NCBI RefSeq assembly: GCF_007997285.1
Contig: NZ_VORX01000001.1
Span: 673,819-737,818, forward strand
Source: Gelidibacter salicanalis
Lineage (GTDB): Bacteria; Bacteroidota; Bacteroidia; Flavobacteriales; Flavobacteriaceae
Direction of reading: 5' to 3'
DNA: 64,000 bases
Shown here: one piece after another, positions 45,677-53,779 of the stretch
Numbering within the stretch: the first letter of the stretch is position 1
Layout: each line of letters starts with the position of its first letter
Notes under the pieces: generated by a model
Databases searched by the model: none
The model's input: only the letters and a program-made list of their open reading frames with translations
What the model was told of the DNA's origin: nothing
Program-made: the position numbers and the translations under genes

Positions 45677-45710
45677 AACGTCCCGAGAATTAGCTTATCG
45701 GGACGTTTTT
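45677..45710 (+). terminator. Terminator of the sigma factor operon
   Basis: AACGTCCCGA (45677-45686) pairs with TCGGGACGTT (45698-45707), then a T-run to 45710. Confidence 0.85.
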
Positions 45711-45746
45711 ATGCTTTCTATTTATTAGTTTTTTGTGTAAGCAAGT

Positions 45747-46421
45747 TTACAAGTCAGGGTTAACCTGTGGATGTTTTTTATAATAGTCCTTGAGCACACT
45801 TGCGCGTCCTATCGTTTTAGTGATAATGTCTTTTTCGAGATTCCAACCTCGTGCAGGGCTGTATTGCCTGCCGTACCAAATTATTTGTAAATGTAAATCG
45901 TTCCAAACGTCTTTAGGGAAAAGCCGCTTGGCGTCGCGTTCAGTTTGAATTACATTTTTGCCGTTGGTAAAATTCCAACGGTACATTAATCTGTGAATAT
46001 GCGTGTCTACCGGGAATGCGGGAATACCAAACGCCTGAGACAATACCACCGCAGCGGTTTTATGGCCCACTGCGGGTAATTCTTCCAAAGCCTCGTAAGT
46101 TTTAGGCACTTGTCCATTGTGTTTGTCAATTAAAATATGGGATAAACCATAAATGCCCTTGCTTTTCATGGGCGATAATCCCACAGGTTTGATGATTTCT
46201 CTTATTTCTTCAACTGACAATTTGATCATGTCATACGGATTGTCAGCTTTGGCAAATAGTAACGGCGTTATTTGATTGACGCGAACATCAGTGCTTTGTG
46301 CAGATAATAATACGGCAATTAGAAGGGTATAAGGATCTTTATGGTCTAAAGGCAATGGGATGGTCGGATACAGTTGGTTTAACGTATTTATAACAAATTC
46401 TACCTTTTCTTGCTTAGTCAT
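45747..46421 (-). CDS. nth: Endonuclease III (lacks the iron-sulfur cysteines)
   Basis: 224 residues from the ATG at 46421 (an upstream frame to 46466 would overlap the divergent bcp start and is rejected). HhH-GPD fold: the hairpin LEELPAVGHKTAAVVL holds catalytic Lys121, and VDTHIHR holds Asp139, at the same places as Lys120 and Asp138 of E. coli Nth. The C-terminal part, where E. coli Nth has four cysteines for a [4Fe-4S] cluster, reads IWYGRQYSPARGWNLEKDII; the whole protein has no Cys. The enzyme removes oxidised pyrimidines from DNA as a bifunctional glycosylase and AP lyase. It is divergent from bcp across 37 bp. Confidence 0.88.
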   Translation of the reverse strand: MTKQEKVEFVINTLNQLYPTIPLPLDHKDPYTLLIAVLLSAQSTDVRVNQITPLLFAKADNPYDMIKLSVEEIREIIKPVGLSPMKSKGIYGLSHILIDKHNGQVPKTYEALEELPAVGHKTAAVVLSQAFGIPAFPVDTHIHRLMYRWNFTNGKNVIQTERDAKRLFPKDVWNDLHLQIIWYGRQYSPARGWNLEKDIITKTIGRASVLKDYYKKHPQVNPDL

Positions 46422-46458
46422 TAGTTGTATTTTTACAAATATCAAATTTAAAACAGTT

Positions 46459-46911
46459 ATGACCAAATTAAAAGCAGGAGACCAGGCTCCGAATTTTTCA
46501 GCGAAAGACGATCAAGGGAATACGGTGACTTTGGCCGATTATAAAGGAAAGAAGTTAGTTGTTTTTTTCTACCCTAAAGCCAATACCCCAACCTGCACTA
46601 CAGAAGCTTGCAATTTAAGAGATCATTACAAAGAATTAAAAGAGAAAGGGTATGAGATTTTAGGCGTGAGCGCTGACAGCCAGAAAAAACAAGCCAATTT
46701 TAAAGAAAAATATGATTTCCTTTATCCATTATTGGCCGATGAGGACAAGGACGTCATTAAGGCATTTGGAGTATGGGGCGAAAAGAAATTTATGGGCCGC
46801 ACTTTTGATGGCATCCATCGCGTCACCTTTGTAATTGATGAAAATGGAATGATTGAAAAGGTGATTGATAAAGTGAAGGCTAAAATTCATACCGAGCAAA
46901 TTTTAGAATAA
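46459..46911 (+). CDS. bcp: Thioredoxin-dependent thiol peroxidase (BCP/PrxQ)
   Basis: 150 residues from the ATG at 46459; a longer frame (from 46360) would run through the divergent nth start and is rejected. The motif YPKANTPTCTTEACNLRD places the peroxidatic Cys46 and the resolving Cys51 five residues apart, as in the PrxQ/BCP class. It reduces hydroperoxides using thioredoxin, in the cytoplasm. It shares a 37-bp divergent promoter region with nth, which pairs an oxidant-removing enzyme with an oxidative DNA-repair enzyme; co-regulation is plausible but not shown by any operator I can see. Confidence 0.93.
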   Translation: MTKLKAGDQAPNFSAKDDQGNTVTLADYKGKKLVVFFYPKANTPTCTTEACNLRDHYKELKEKGYEILGVSADSQKKQANFKEKYDFLYPLLADEDKDVIKAFGVWGEKKFMGRTFDGIHRVTFVIDENGMIEKVIDKVKAKIHTEQILE

Positions 46912-46933
46912 TTTTCTAAGAAGATAACTGCAT

Positions 46934-46970
46934 AAAAAAGACCTTAACTTTTAAAGCTAGGGTCTTTTTA
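46934..46970. terminator. Terminator between bcp and the convergent gene
   Basis: AAAAAGACC and GGTCTTTTT arms with A- and T-runs, between convergent genes. Confidence 0.75.
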
Positions 46971-48422
46971 TTATTTGTTTCTGAAAACTTCTTCAGCTTC
47001 AAATCCGAAGAGGCTTTTTTCTTTGATGATTTTTGCAACACCGGGTGGTAACATCGCTTCCCAACCATGATCGCCCTCCGCAATTGCTTTTAATACTGAT
47101 CTTGAGAAGATGGTCAGGATATCCGGATCGTAATCCGTTATATCTACCACTTTTCCGTTGTATTTAAAGAATTTATACAACTCTTTCATACGCGGATGAA
47201 CTTTAAGATTTTCGCTATCCGTAAGTGTCCCATCTTCATTAACCATTGGGTAAAGGTAAACGCGTAAATCTTTAAAGAACAGTTTCCCGAAAGCTTCCAG
47301 AATACCACCACTTAAATGACGGTAATATTTCTCATCGAAAATGTCCACTAGGTTGTTGACACCCATGGCTAATCCCATTCTGTTTTTAGAATATTGGGAA
47401 AAATATTCGACTAACTTATAATATTCTTGGAAATTGGAGATGAGAACGGTGTGGCCCAAGGAGCACAATAATTTTGCGCGGTCCATGAAATCCTGTTCAT
47501 CGATCTCGCCTTCAGCTCTTAAATTTGAAAGGGTGATCTCAAATACAACTTGGGTGTTGTTAGGATCGACCTTGTTTTCTTTGACGAACATTTCATAAGA
47601 TTTCTGAAACATGTCAATATTCACCTTGGTAACGGGTCTGAAACTACCGCGAAGTGCCAAGATGTTTTTCTTGTAAAGTATTTTTGCAGGAAGCACGTTA
47701 TTGCCATCTGGCGCAAACATCACGGCATCCGTCATACCATTTTTCACCAATTGCAAACTCATCAATCGGTTATCTACATTTTCAAACGCAGGACCTGAAA
47801 AGTTTATGGTATCGATTTCTATTTGATCTTTATCTAAATGATCATATAAATAGCGCAACAATTTTTTTGGTTCATTGTATTTGTAATACGCACCATAAAT
47901 AAGATTGGTGCCTAAAATGCCCAATGTTTCCTGTTGAAGTCTTGCATCGTTCTCTCTAAAACGTAAATGCAGGATGATTTCATTGTAAGGTTTGTCCTGA
48001 TCAATCTGATATCTAATTCCTACCCAACCATGGCCTTTGTATTGCTTGGCAAAATCAATGGTAGCCACAGTATTGGCGTATGAAAAAAACATTTTATTAG
48101 GATGCTTATCCCTGGACAAGCGCTCTTCAATAAGTTTTATCTCATGATTCAACATTTTACGCAAGCGTGCTTCTGTCACGTAACGGCCATCTTCTTCAAT
48201 ACCATAAATGGCATCACTGAAATCCTTATCATAAGCTGACATGGCTTTAGCAATGGTTCCTGAGCCACCACCAGCTCTAAAAAATTGACGTACAGTTTCC
48301 TGTCCTGCACCAATTTCCGCAAAAGTTCCGTATATATTTTCATTGAGGTTTATACGAAGTGCTTTAGTTTTAAGTGACGGAATATCTTCAAATTCCTTGT
48401 CGCCTTTTAAGGTGATCTCCAT
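46971..48422 (-). CDS. Large conserved protein of unknown function
   Basis: 483 residues with no signal peptide or membrane segment; predicted cytoplasmic. Conserved-looking stretches include GTFAEIGAGQETVRQFFRAG near residue 35, MFFSYANTVATIDF near 110 and the C-terminal WEAMLPPGVAKIIKEKSLFG. It is conserved in Bacteroidota under labels such as TonB-dependent receptor or nicotinate-nucleotide adenylyltransferase, neither of which is supported: there is no beta-barrel and no HxGH nucleotidyltransferase motif. A mixed alpha/beta fold seems likely from the alternating strand-helix pattern. It starts near the divergent PhnP-like gene. Confidence 0.8.
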   Translation of the reverse strand: MEITLKGDKEFEDIPSLKTKALRINLNENIYGTFAEIGAGQETVRQFFRAGGGSGTIAKAMSAYDKDFSDAIYGIEEDGRYVTEARLRKMLNHEIKLIEERLSRDKHPNKMFFSYANTVATIDFAKQYKGHGWVGIRYQIDQDKPYNEIILHLRFRENDARLQQETLGILGTNLIYGAYYKYNEPKKLLRYLYDHLDKDQIEIDTINFSGPAFENVDNRLMSLQLVKNGMTDAVMFAPDGNNVLPAKILYKKNILALRGSFRPVTKVNIDMFQKSYEMFVKENKVDPNNTQVVFEITLSNLRAEGEIDEQDFMDRAKLLCSLGHTVLISNFQEYYKLVEYFSQYSKNRMGLAMGVNNLVDIFDEKYYRHLSGGILEAFGKLFFKDLRVYLYPMVNEDGTLTDSENLKVHPRMKELYKFFKYNGKVVDITDYDPDILTIFSRSVLKAIAEGDHGWEAMLPPGVAKIIKEKSLFGFEAEEVFRNK

Positions 48423-48487
48423 GGTGTAGATTGAGTTTTGTCAGCGACAAAGGTATCGAATTGCTATCTTAAAAGAAAAAATAAACC

Positions 48488-48495
48488 TACTTTTG
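48488..48495 (+). promoter_or_regulatory. Candidate -7 box of the PhnP-like gene
   Basis: TACTTTTG fits TAnnTTTG, 18 bp before the TTG start at 48513. Its position rules out the longer upstream reading frame from 48438 as translated from this promoter. Confidence 0.4.
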
Positions 48496-48512
48496 TTCCA
48501 AACAAAACACCT

Positions 48513-49274
48513 TTGAAAGTAACATTTTTAGGAACCGGTACATCTCAAGGAATTCCAGTCATAGGGAGTACTCACCCTGTATGTTTAAGTGAGAATCCAA
48601 AAGATAAACGGCTACGGGTTTCCGTTTTAATTGAGTGGGATCGGTATACCTATGTTGTCGATTGCGGTCCGGATTTTAGACAGCAAATGTTGAACGCGCA
48701 ATGCACCCGATTGGATGGCGTCATCTTTACTCATGAACATGCGGACCATACTGCAGGATTGGATGATATTAGGCCTTTTTACTTTAAACAGGGCGATATT
48801 CCTATTTATGCCCATAACCGCGTGCTCAAAGCTCTTAAAGAACGTTTTGCTTATATTTTTGAAACCGAAAACAAATATGCTGGTGCTCCTGGGGTAACAC
48901 CCATCCGCATTGAAAATAAACCGTTTGAGATTGGAAATTTAACCGTGATGCCCATTAACGGTATGCATTACAAGCTTCAGGTGTTCGGTTTTAGATTTCG
49001 TGACTTTGCCTATTTAACGGATATGAAAACTCTTAAAGATGAAGAGGTAGCGAAATTGAAAGGTGTGAAGGTTTTAGTAGTCAACGCTCTGCGGGAGACC
49101 GAGCATATTTCGCATTTCAATTTAGAAGAAGCATTAGCACTTATTAAAAAAGTAAATCCCGAGCGTGCGTATTTGACCCATGTAAGCCATATGTTGGGTT
49201 TTCACGATGAAGTTGAAAAGAAGTTGCCTAAAAACGTCTTCTTGGCTTACGATAACCTCCAAATAAATATTTAA
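48513..49274 (+). CDS. MBL-fold metallohydrolase (PhnP-like)
   Basis: 253 residues from a TTG start at 48513 giving MKVTFLGTGTSQGIP, the usual family N-terminus. The metallo-beta-lactamase motif THEHADHTAGLDDIRPF binds the metal pair, with further ligands in GMHY and YLTHVSHM. The GTGTSQGIP and DDIRPF blocks are specific to the PhnP branch, which hydrolyses cyclic phosphate esters (5-phosphoribosyl 1,2-cyclic phosphate in phosphonate catabolism). No phosphonate genes are nearby, so a related cyclic phosphodiesterase role is more likely. The 64-residue membrane protein gene follows five bases later. Confidence 0.85.
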   Translation: MKVTFLGTGTSQGIPVIGSTHPVCLSENPKDKRLRVSVLIEWDRYTYVVDCGPDFRQQMLNAQCTRLDGVIFTHEHADHTAGLDDIRPFYFKQGDIPIYAHNRVLKALKERFAYIFETENKYAGAPGVTPIRIENKPFEIGNLTVMPINGMHYKLQVFGFRFRDFAYLTDMKTLKDEEVAKLKGVKVLVVNALRETEHISHFNLEEALALIKKVNPERAYLTHVSHMLGFHDEVEKKLPKNVFLAYDNLQINI

Positions 49275-49279
49275 AACTT

Positions 49280-49474
49280 ATGAAAGGTAAGATCTTCATG
49301 TATGCATTTATCTTTGCTTTGCTATTGATGGTATTTCAATATGTAAATTCAAAGAATATTTTTGAATCGTATCAAGAAAAAATGACTAAGCAAATTGAAA
49401 GAGAGCAGGTGCTTAAGGATTCCATCATTCACCTTAATAAAGAATTGGAGCAACTCAAAGCTCAGCCTCAATAG
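49280..49474 (+). CDS. Small single-helix membrane protein
   Basis: 64 residues: a transmembrane helix (about 4-24, MYAFIFALLLMVFQYV), then a charged alpha-helix (about 28-60) with coiled-coil-like spacing (LKDSIIHLNKELEQLK). Its start is five bases after the PhnP-like gene's stop, so the two are co-transcribed. The topology resembles FtsB/FtsL-like single-pass proteins with a periplasmic or cytoplasmic coiled coil, but there is no sequence match to those families. Function unknown. Confidence 0.65.
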   Translation: MKGKIFMYAFIFALLLMVFQYVNSKNIFESYQEKMTKQIEREQVLKDSIIHLNKELEQLKAQPQ

Positions 49475-49510
49475 GGGTCTTTTCCAGGGATCTTTCTTTA
49501 TCAAAAAATT

Positions 49511-50167
49511 TTACTTTTCCAATCGCTGATTAAGCCAGCTTCTCAATTCATAAAAATTCTGTGGGGCGACACCATGGCCTGTGGGAAACTCATTATAGGT
49601 GTGCTTTATGCCCAATGAATTTAGGAATTGTGGCACTTTCCGTGCCCATTCTACAGGAATTACCTGATCTTGACTGCCGTGAGAGCAGTAAAAAGCAAGA
49701 CCCGAAAAATCTTTGGTTTCAACATCATCAGGAAGCATCTCCGGACTGATATACCCACTTAAAGCGATCACGTTTTTTACTTTCTCAGGATATGTAAGTG
49801 CTACTGCGTAACTCAAAATCGTACCCTGACTAAACCCTAAAAGAGAAATGGTGTTTTTGTTAATGGGATACGTGGCCACAACTTCATCAATAAACTTAGC
49901 GATCAAATCTCGCGATTTCAAGGCTTGTTCATTGTCATTCCATTTGTTCATCTCCGCATCAAAATTGATGGCATACCAAGCGTTTCCGTAAGGTTGGATG
50001 GGGTAGGGTGCACGTGCTGAAATTATAAACAATTCTTCAGGCATTTCAGAAGAGAAACCGAAAAGATCATTTTCATCACTTCCGTAACCATGGAGCATGA
50101 TAAGTACGGGAGCGTTCTCCTTTAAAATTGAAGGTCTTGTAACGTGATGTAATGAAAGTTCTGACAT
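49511..50167 (-). CDS. Alpha/beta hydrolase (phospholipase/carboxylesterase type)
   Basis: 218 residues. The nucleophile Ser is in the LLGFSQGTI elbow, the oxyanion-region motif is LHGYGSDENDLFG, the catalytic Asp is in GSQDQVIPV and the His in GHGVAP. This is the acyl-protein thioesterase/carboxylesterase family (PF02230), generally cytoplasmic. It is the last gene of a four-gene operon with BatA-like, dihydroorotase-like and DUF4870-like proteins; the natural substrate is unknown. Confidence 0.88.
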   Translation of the reverse strand: MSELSLHHVTRPSILKENAPVLIMLHGYGSDENDLFGFSSEMPEELFIISARAPYPIQPYGNAWYAINFDAEMNKWNDNEQALKSRDLIAKFIDEVVATYPINKNTISLLGFSQGTILSYAVALTYPEKVKNVIALSGYISPEMLPDDVETKDFSGLAFYCSHGSQDQVIPVEWARKVPQFLNSLGIKHTYNEFPTGHGVAPQNFYELRSWLNQRLEK

Positions 50168-50169
50168 AA

Positions 50170-50496
50170 TTAATTGATATTTTTAAACCATTCCTGAAAC
50201 TTATCGCCTAAAACAGGTATGGGTTTATATTCTTCTTTAGTGGCGTGATAGAGCCCAAATAACCAGGATACAAAGGTAATGATCCAAAACGCCGTACCCA
50301 ACAAGCTATTGATGTATTCTTCTACCAGATTTGAAAAAATAAGCATCATAATCAAACCGAGCATTTGACGGATGTGAAAGGAAGTAAAGGGATTGCGTTT
50401 TTCCAAATTCATGATGATGGCTATAATGAGGCCTATAAAGGTGAAATAGCTGACAATGGCCAAGGTTTTCCCTTCTTTTATCGTGGTATTTTGCAT
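50170..50496 (-). CDS. Tic20/DUF4870-like small membrane protein
   Basis: 108 residues with three predicted transmembrane segments and the loop FTSFHIRQMLGL, characteristic of the Tic20-like/DUF4870 family (R-Q at the start of a helix). The C-terminus EYKPIPVLGDKFQEWF is also typical. Bacterial family members are membrane proteins of unknown function. Its stop is two bases before the esterase start and its start one base after the dihydroorotase-like stop, so the genes form a tightly packed operon. Confidence 0.85.
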   Translation of the reverse strand: MQNTTIKEGKTLAIVSYFTFIGLIIAIIMNLEKRNPFTSFHIRQMLGLIMMLIFSNLVEEYINSLLGTAFWIITFVSWLFGLYHATKEEYKPIPVLGDKFQEWFKNIN

Positions 50497-50497
50497 C

Positions 50498-51751
50498 TTA
50501 TTTTATAACTAATTGATGATTTGAATAAATGCCGTAAACCTTTCCTTTTAATTGATGCTCTTCAAAAATACTATTTTTTGAAGACGAATGCAGTAAGTCT
50601 TTAGTCAGTGTATAGGTCTCCGACGGATTGAATAAAGTCAATTTTGCTTTTTGTCCTACGGCTATAGGTGTGGAATTTAGGCCGTAGCGTTCTTTGCCTT
50701 TGGTTAAAAGTTCGATTGTTTTCTTTATGGTAAAGATGCTATTTAATGCGCCAAAAGCCGATTCTAAACCGATGGTGCCGTTTTTAGCATAATCAAATTC
50801 AATCTTTTTATGTTCAATATCCAACGGGTTATGATCAGAAGTCACCATATCAATAGTGCCGTCTTTTAAACCTTCAATTAGCGCATTGCAATCTGATTTT
50901 GTGCGTAATGGAGGCAATACTTTAAAGCGTGTGTTGAATGTTTTTAATTCGTCATCTGTCAAAATTAAATTGTGAATAGCCACGCTGCAACTCACATCTA
51001 ATTTTCTAGCTTTGGCGTCTCTAATCAATTCTACTGACTTGGCAGTAGAGATGGTGGGAATGTGTAATTTTCCGCCCGTATATTCCAATAAAAATAAATC
51101 GCGTACAATTTGTAGCTCTTCGGCAAGTGAAGGATTTCCTTTCAATCCCAAGGAAGTGCTCATCACATTTTCATTCATGACCCCCAAGCCTGAAATTTGA
51201 GATTCCTGAGGAAAGGAATACACCAAAGCATCAAAATTACTGGCATATTGTAAAGCCAATTTCATTAGATTCGGATTGCGAATTGGCTTTTGATAATCAT
51301 AAAAAGCAATGGCGCCCGCATTTTTCATATCGTATAATTCTGCTAGATCTTCGCCTTCACTATGTTTGGTTAAAGCGCCAATAGGAAACAAGTTAACAGC
51401 GTTGTCTTGAGATTTTCCTTTAAGAAATGAGATGTCCGCATAACTATCGATAACCGGGTTGGTATTGGAGTTGACGGCCACATCCGTAAAACCAGACAAT
51501 GCAGCCGTTCTTAATCCGTTGGCAATAGTTTCGCGTTCTTCATATCCGGGTTCTCCAAAACTTACACTATTGTCAAACCATCCTTGGGAAACATGAAGAT
51601 TTTCTAAAGAAATCTCTTTGGTTTTAGAGGGCGCTGTAATGGTCTTCTGAATTTGGGTGATGACGCCCTTTTCAATGAGGATGTCGCAAGTGTCATTGTG
51701 AAAATCACTTTTGGAATCTACTATTGTAGCCGATTTTATGAGTACGTTCAT
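50498..51751 (-). CDS. Dihydroorotase-like protein with lost metal ligands
   Basis: 417 residues with the overall amidohydrolase sequence of PyrC/dihydroorotase. The metal-binding DxHxHxREPG motif is replaced by DNSVSFGEPG (60-69): both His are Ser and the Arg is Gly. Other active-site blocks are also altered (TSDHNPLDIEHK near 300, HIPTIST near 232). A working dihydroorotase is therefore doubtful; non-catalytic dihydroorotases exist in Pseudomonas, where they hold aspartate carbamoyltransferase, and this could be a comparable scaffold. The frame is intact and its start overlaps the BatA-like gene by four bases, so it is maintained. It cannot be a recent pseudogene by these signs. Confidence 0.8.
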   Translation of the reverse strand: MNVLIKSATIVDSKSDFHNDTCDILIEKGVITQIQKTITAPSKTKEISLENLHVSQGWFDNSVSFGEPGYEERETIANGLRTAALSGFTDVAVNSNTNPVIDSYADISFLKGKSQDNAVNLFPIGALTKHSEGEDLAELYDMKNAGAIAFYDYQKPIRNPNLMKLALQYASNFDALVYSFPQESQISGLGVMNENVMSTSLGLKGNPSLAEELQIVRDLFLLEYTGGKLHIPTISTAKSVELIRDAKARKLDVSCSVAIHNLILTDDELKTFNTRFKVLPPLRTKSDCNALIEGLKDGTIDMVTSDHNPLDIEHKKIEFDYAKNGTIGLESAFGALNSIFTIKKTIELLTKGKERYGLNSTPIAVGQKAKLTLFNPSETYTLTKDLLHSSSKNSIFEEHQLKGKVYGIYSNHQLVIK

Positions 51752-53673
51752 TTAAGGAATTTTAAGATGAGCATTTCAATAATTAAAAAAGCTATCGCAA
51801 AAATAACAAACCATTTCCATAGCTCATCAACATTTGTCATACTTTTTATATCCGTTATTGCCGCTGCCACAGAAGTGTTTTTACTGCTATTTTTTACATC
51901 AGATAGGGTCAAATAGGATAAGTTGCTCTCAGTACGATCGTAATTATAACTGAGGTGCTGAAGGACGTCTTCTTTGTTTTTGACCTCGTGTATTCCAGCG
52001 GCTTTAGGATATTCGTCCGTAGTCAATTGAACTTTATGGCTGTATGTTTTTTGTTGTGGAATTAAAGAGGTTTCTCCGTGCTCCAACTTTAAAATGGCAT
52101 CTGACGGTAATGTGATGTTGATATCGATGGTATTGGTACTACCCACAGTATAATATAGACGCGGTAATTTTAAACTTTGTCTACCAATATTATAGAGCAC
52201 GGGAACAATTAAGGGTGAATTTTTAAAATTTGAATTTGTTTCATCCAATGCCGCAGTAAAGACGTAAAATTTATTGGCTTCAATTAAAAATGGTGTATTG
52301 TCCTCATAACTTAAAATGACATTTCCTGCATTGGATCCAAATGTGTAAAACGCATTGACTTTTGGATATTGAAAATTATCGACTTTTTTGTCAAAAACAC
52401 TGTTTAAAAGTGGGTGCGAAAAATTGATTTTGGTAATCCTTTTTTCAGCCGAAATTTGGGAGGTATAATGAGGTAATATAATATTATCAAATAGTTGATT
52501 ATAAGAGGTTAGATTAGATTCAATTGAAGGAATAGTCAATATGCTTCCGCCGTCTTCCGAAAATGCCTGTAATGTGGTAATCAGTCCAATTGGAATGCTT
52601 TTGAGTTGATTTAATATGATCAAATTCTGATCAATAATCGTATTATAATTCAGTTGGTTTACATCAACGAGTGTTAAATCGAATTCGTTCGCAGTATATA
52701 GTTTTTCTAAAAAGGCTGCATCAGCGTTATTAATGGCGAGTACTTTTATGCTCTGATGGGTATCTAGATTAAAATATAAAGTATTGTCATAGTTCAGCTG
52801 TACATCATCAATAGTAATTTTGCCTTTAAAGGCTTGGTTATTGGGAATCGTAAAAACAGTTTCAGCAGAGGCCTCAACAGTAACAGCAGTTTTGGCCATA
52901 AGTTGGTCATCTTGAAATAAGGATACGGGCAAGGTTTCAATCGGATCACCTTGATTGCGCAATTGTACCGTGACTTCTATGGTTTCTGGGGTTGTTTTTG
53001 AGACGTATAAGGAGTCAATGCTAACGTTGGCAACACGTTCGGGTTTCAGTTGCACAAGACTATAATTGACGAGGCTGTCCTTTTGAAATGTTAGTGCATC
53101 GTCTTTCTTCTGAAAATCAGAAATTACCACAAAATTTTTATTACTGCTCTTATCCGTGGAAAATGACTTTAAACCTTTTAAAAGCATCGCCTCATAATCC
53201 AATGTGTTGGACGTAAAGGTTAATTGAATTATATCATTTCTGATGGCTTTAAGGCTTGTATTTAAGAAACTTCGATCATTGGTGAACAGGGTAATAGGTT
53301 CATCTTCGTTCAGATGTTCCAGCAAATCCTGAACTGCGGTATTTAAGAGGGTACCGTTAGGACCTTTTGCCTGCATGCTAAAGGAATTGTCCAAATAAAT
53401 GACGGTTTCGCTTTTGGCAGTAAAGGTGGTTGTCTTGGTTAGAAATGGTTGGGCAAAGGCCACAATAATACAGGTTAGCAGCAGCAGGCGGGTGAATAAA
53501 GTCAGCCACTTTTTTAGCTGCGAACTCTTACGCGTTTGTATGGTAATGTGTTGGAGAAGTTGGACATTGGTAAACGGAACTGTTTTAAACCGCCGAAGCT
53601 GAAATAAATGGATGATGATTGGAATGATCAGCAGCAGAAGCGCGTAAAGAATTTCTGGATTTTTGAACTGCAT
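51748..53673 (-). CDS. BatA/vWA-type inner membrane protein
   Basis: 641 residues. The N-terminus FKNPEILYALLLLIIPIIIH is the aerotolerance-regulator (BatA, PF07584) opening helix; a second helix (about 58-77) leads to a vWA-like domain with the MIDAS-type motif LDNSFSM, then a long periplasmic region rich in Asn and Ile strands. A C-terminal helix (IFAIAFLIIEMLILKFL) anchors the end. It heads a tight four-gene operon (next gene overlaps by four bases). In Bacteroides, Bat proteins affect oxygen tolerance; a vWA protein next to an inactive dihydroorotase is a common Flavobacteriia arrangement with no known explanation. Confidence 0.85.
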   Translation of the reverse strand: MQFKNPEILYALLLLIIPIIIHLFQLRRFKTVPFTNVQLLQHITIQTRKSSQLKKWLTLFTRLLLLTCIIVAFAQPFLTKTTTFTAKSETVIYLDNSFSMQAKGPNGTLLNTAVQDLLEHLNEDEPITLFTNDRSFLNTSLKAIRNDIIQLTFTSNTLDYEAMLLKGLKSFSTDKSSNKNFVVISDFQKKDDALTFQKDSLVNYSLVQLKPERVANVSIDSLYVSKTTPETIEVTVQLRNQGDPIETLPVSLFQDDQLMAKTAVTVEASAETVFTIPNNQAFKGKITIDDVQLNYDNTLYFNLDTHQSIKVLAINNADAAFLEKLYTANEFDLTLVDVNQLNYNTIIDQNLIILNQLKSIPIGLITTLQAFSEDGGSILTIPSIESNLTSYNQLFDNIILPHYTSQISAEKRITKINFSHPLLNSVFDKKVDNFQYPKVNAFYTFGSNAGNVILSYEDNTPFLIEANKFYVFTAALDETNSNFKNSPLIVPVLYNIGRQSLKLPRLYYTVGSTNTIDINITLPSDAILKLEHGETSLIPQQKTYSHKVQLTTDEYPKAAGIHEVKNKEDVLQHLSYNYDRTESNLSYLTLSDVKNSSKNTSVAAAITDIKSMTNVDELWKWFVIFAIAFLIIEMLILKFLK

Positions 53674-53779
53674 TCCCTATTCTGATTTTACTTTTTTTAC
53701 AAGTCGGTCAAATATAAAAAATACGTGACTATTAATAGCTTCTGAGTTTGAGAAATTTAGCCTTTTTAAGTTGAGAATG

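Noticed and set aside
46360..46458. N-terminal extension of the bcp frame
   Set aside because: It would run through the divergent nth start; the family N-terminus begins at 46459.
46422..46466. N-terminal extension of the nth frame
   Set aside because: It would extend past the bcp start; the Nth sequence begins naturally at the Met at 46421.
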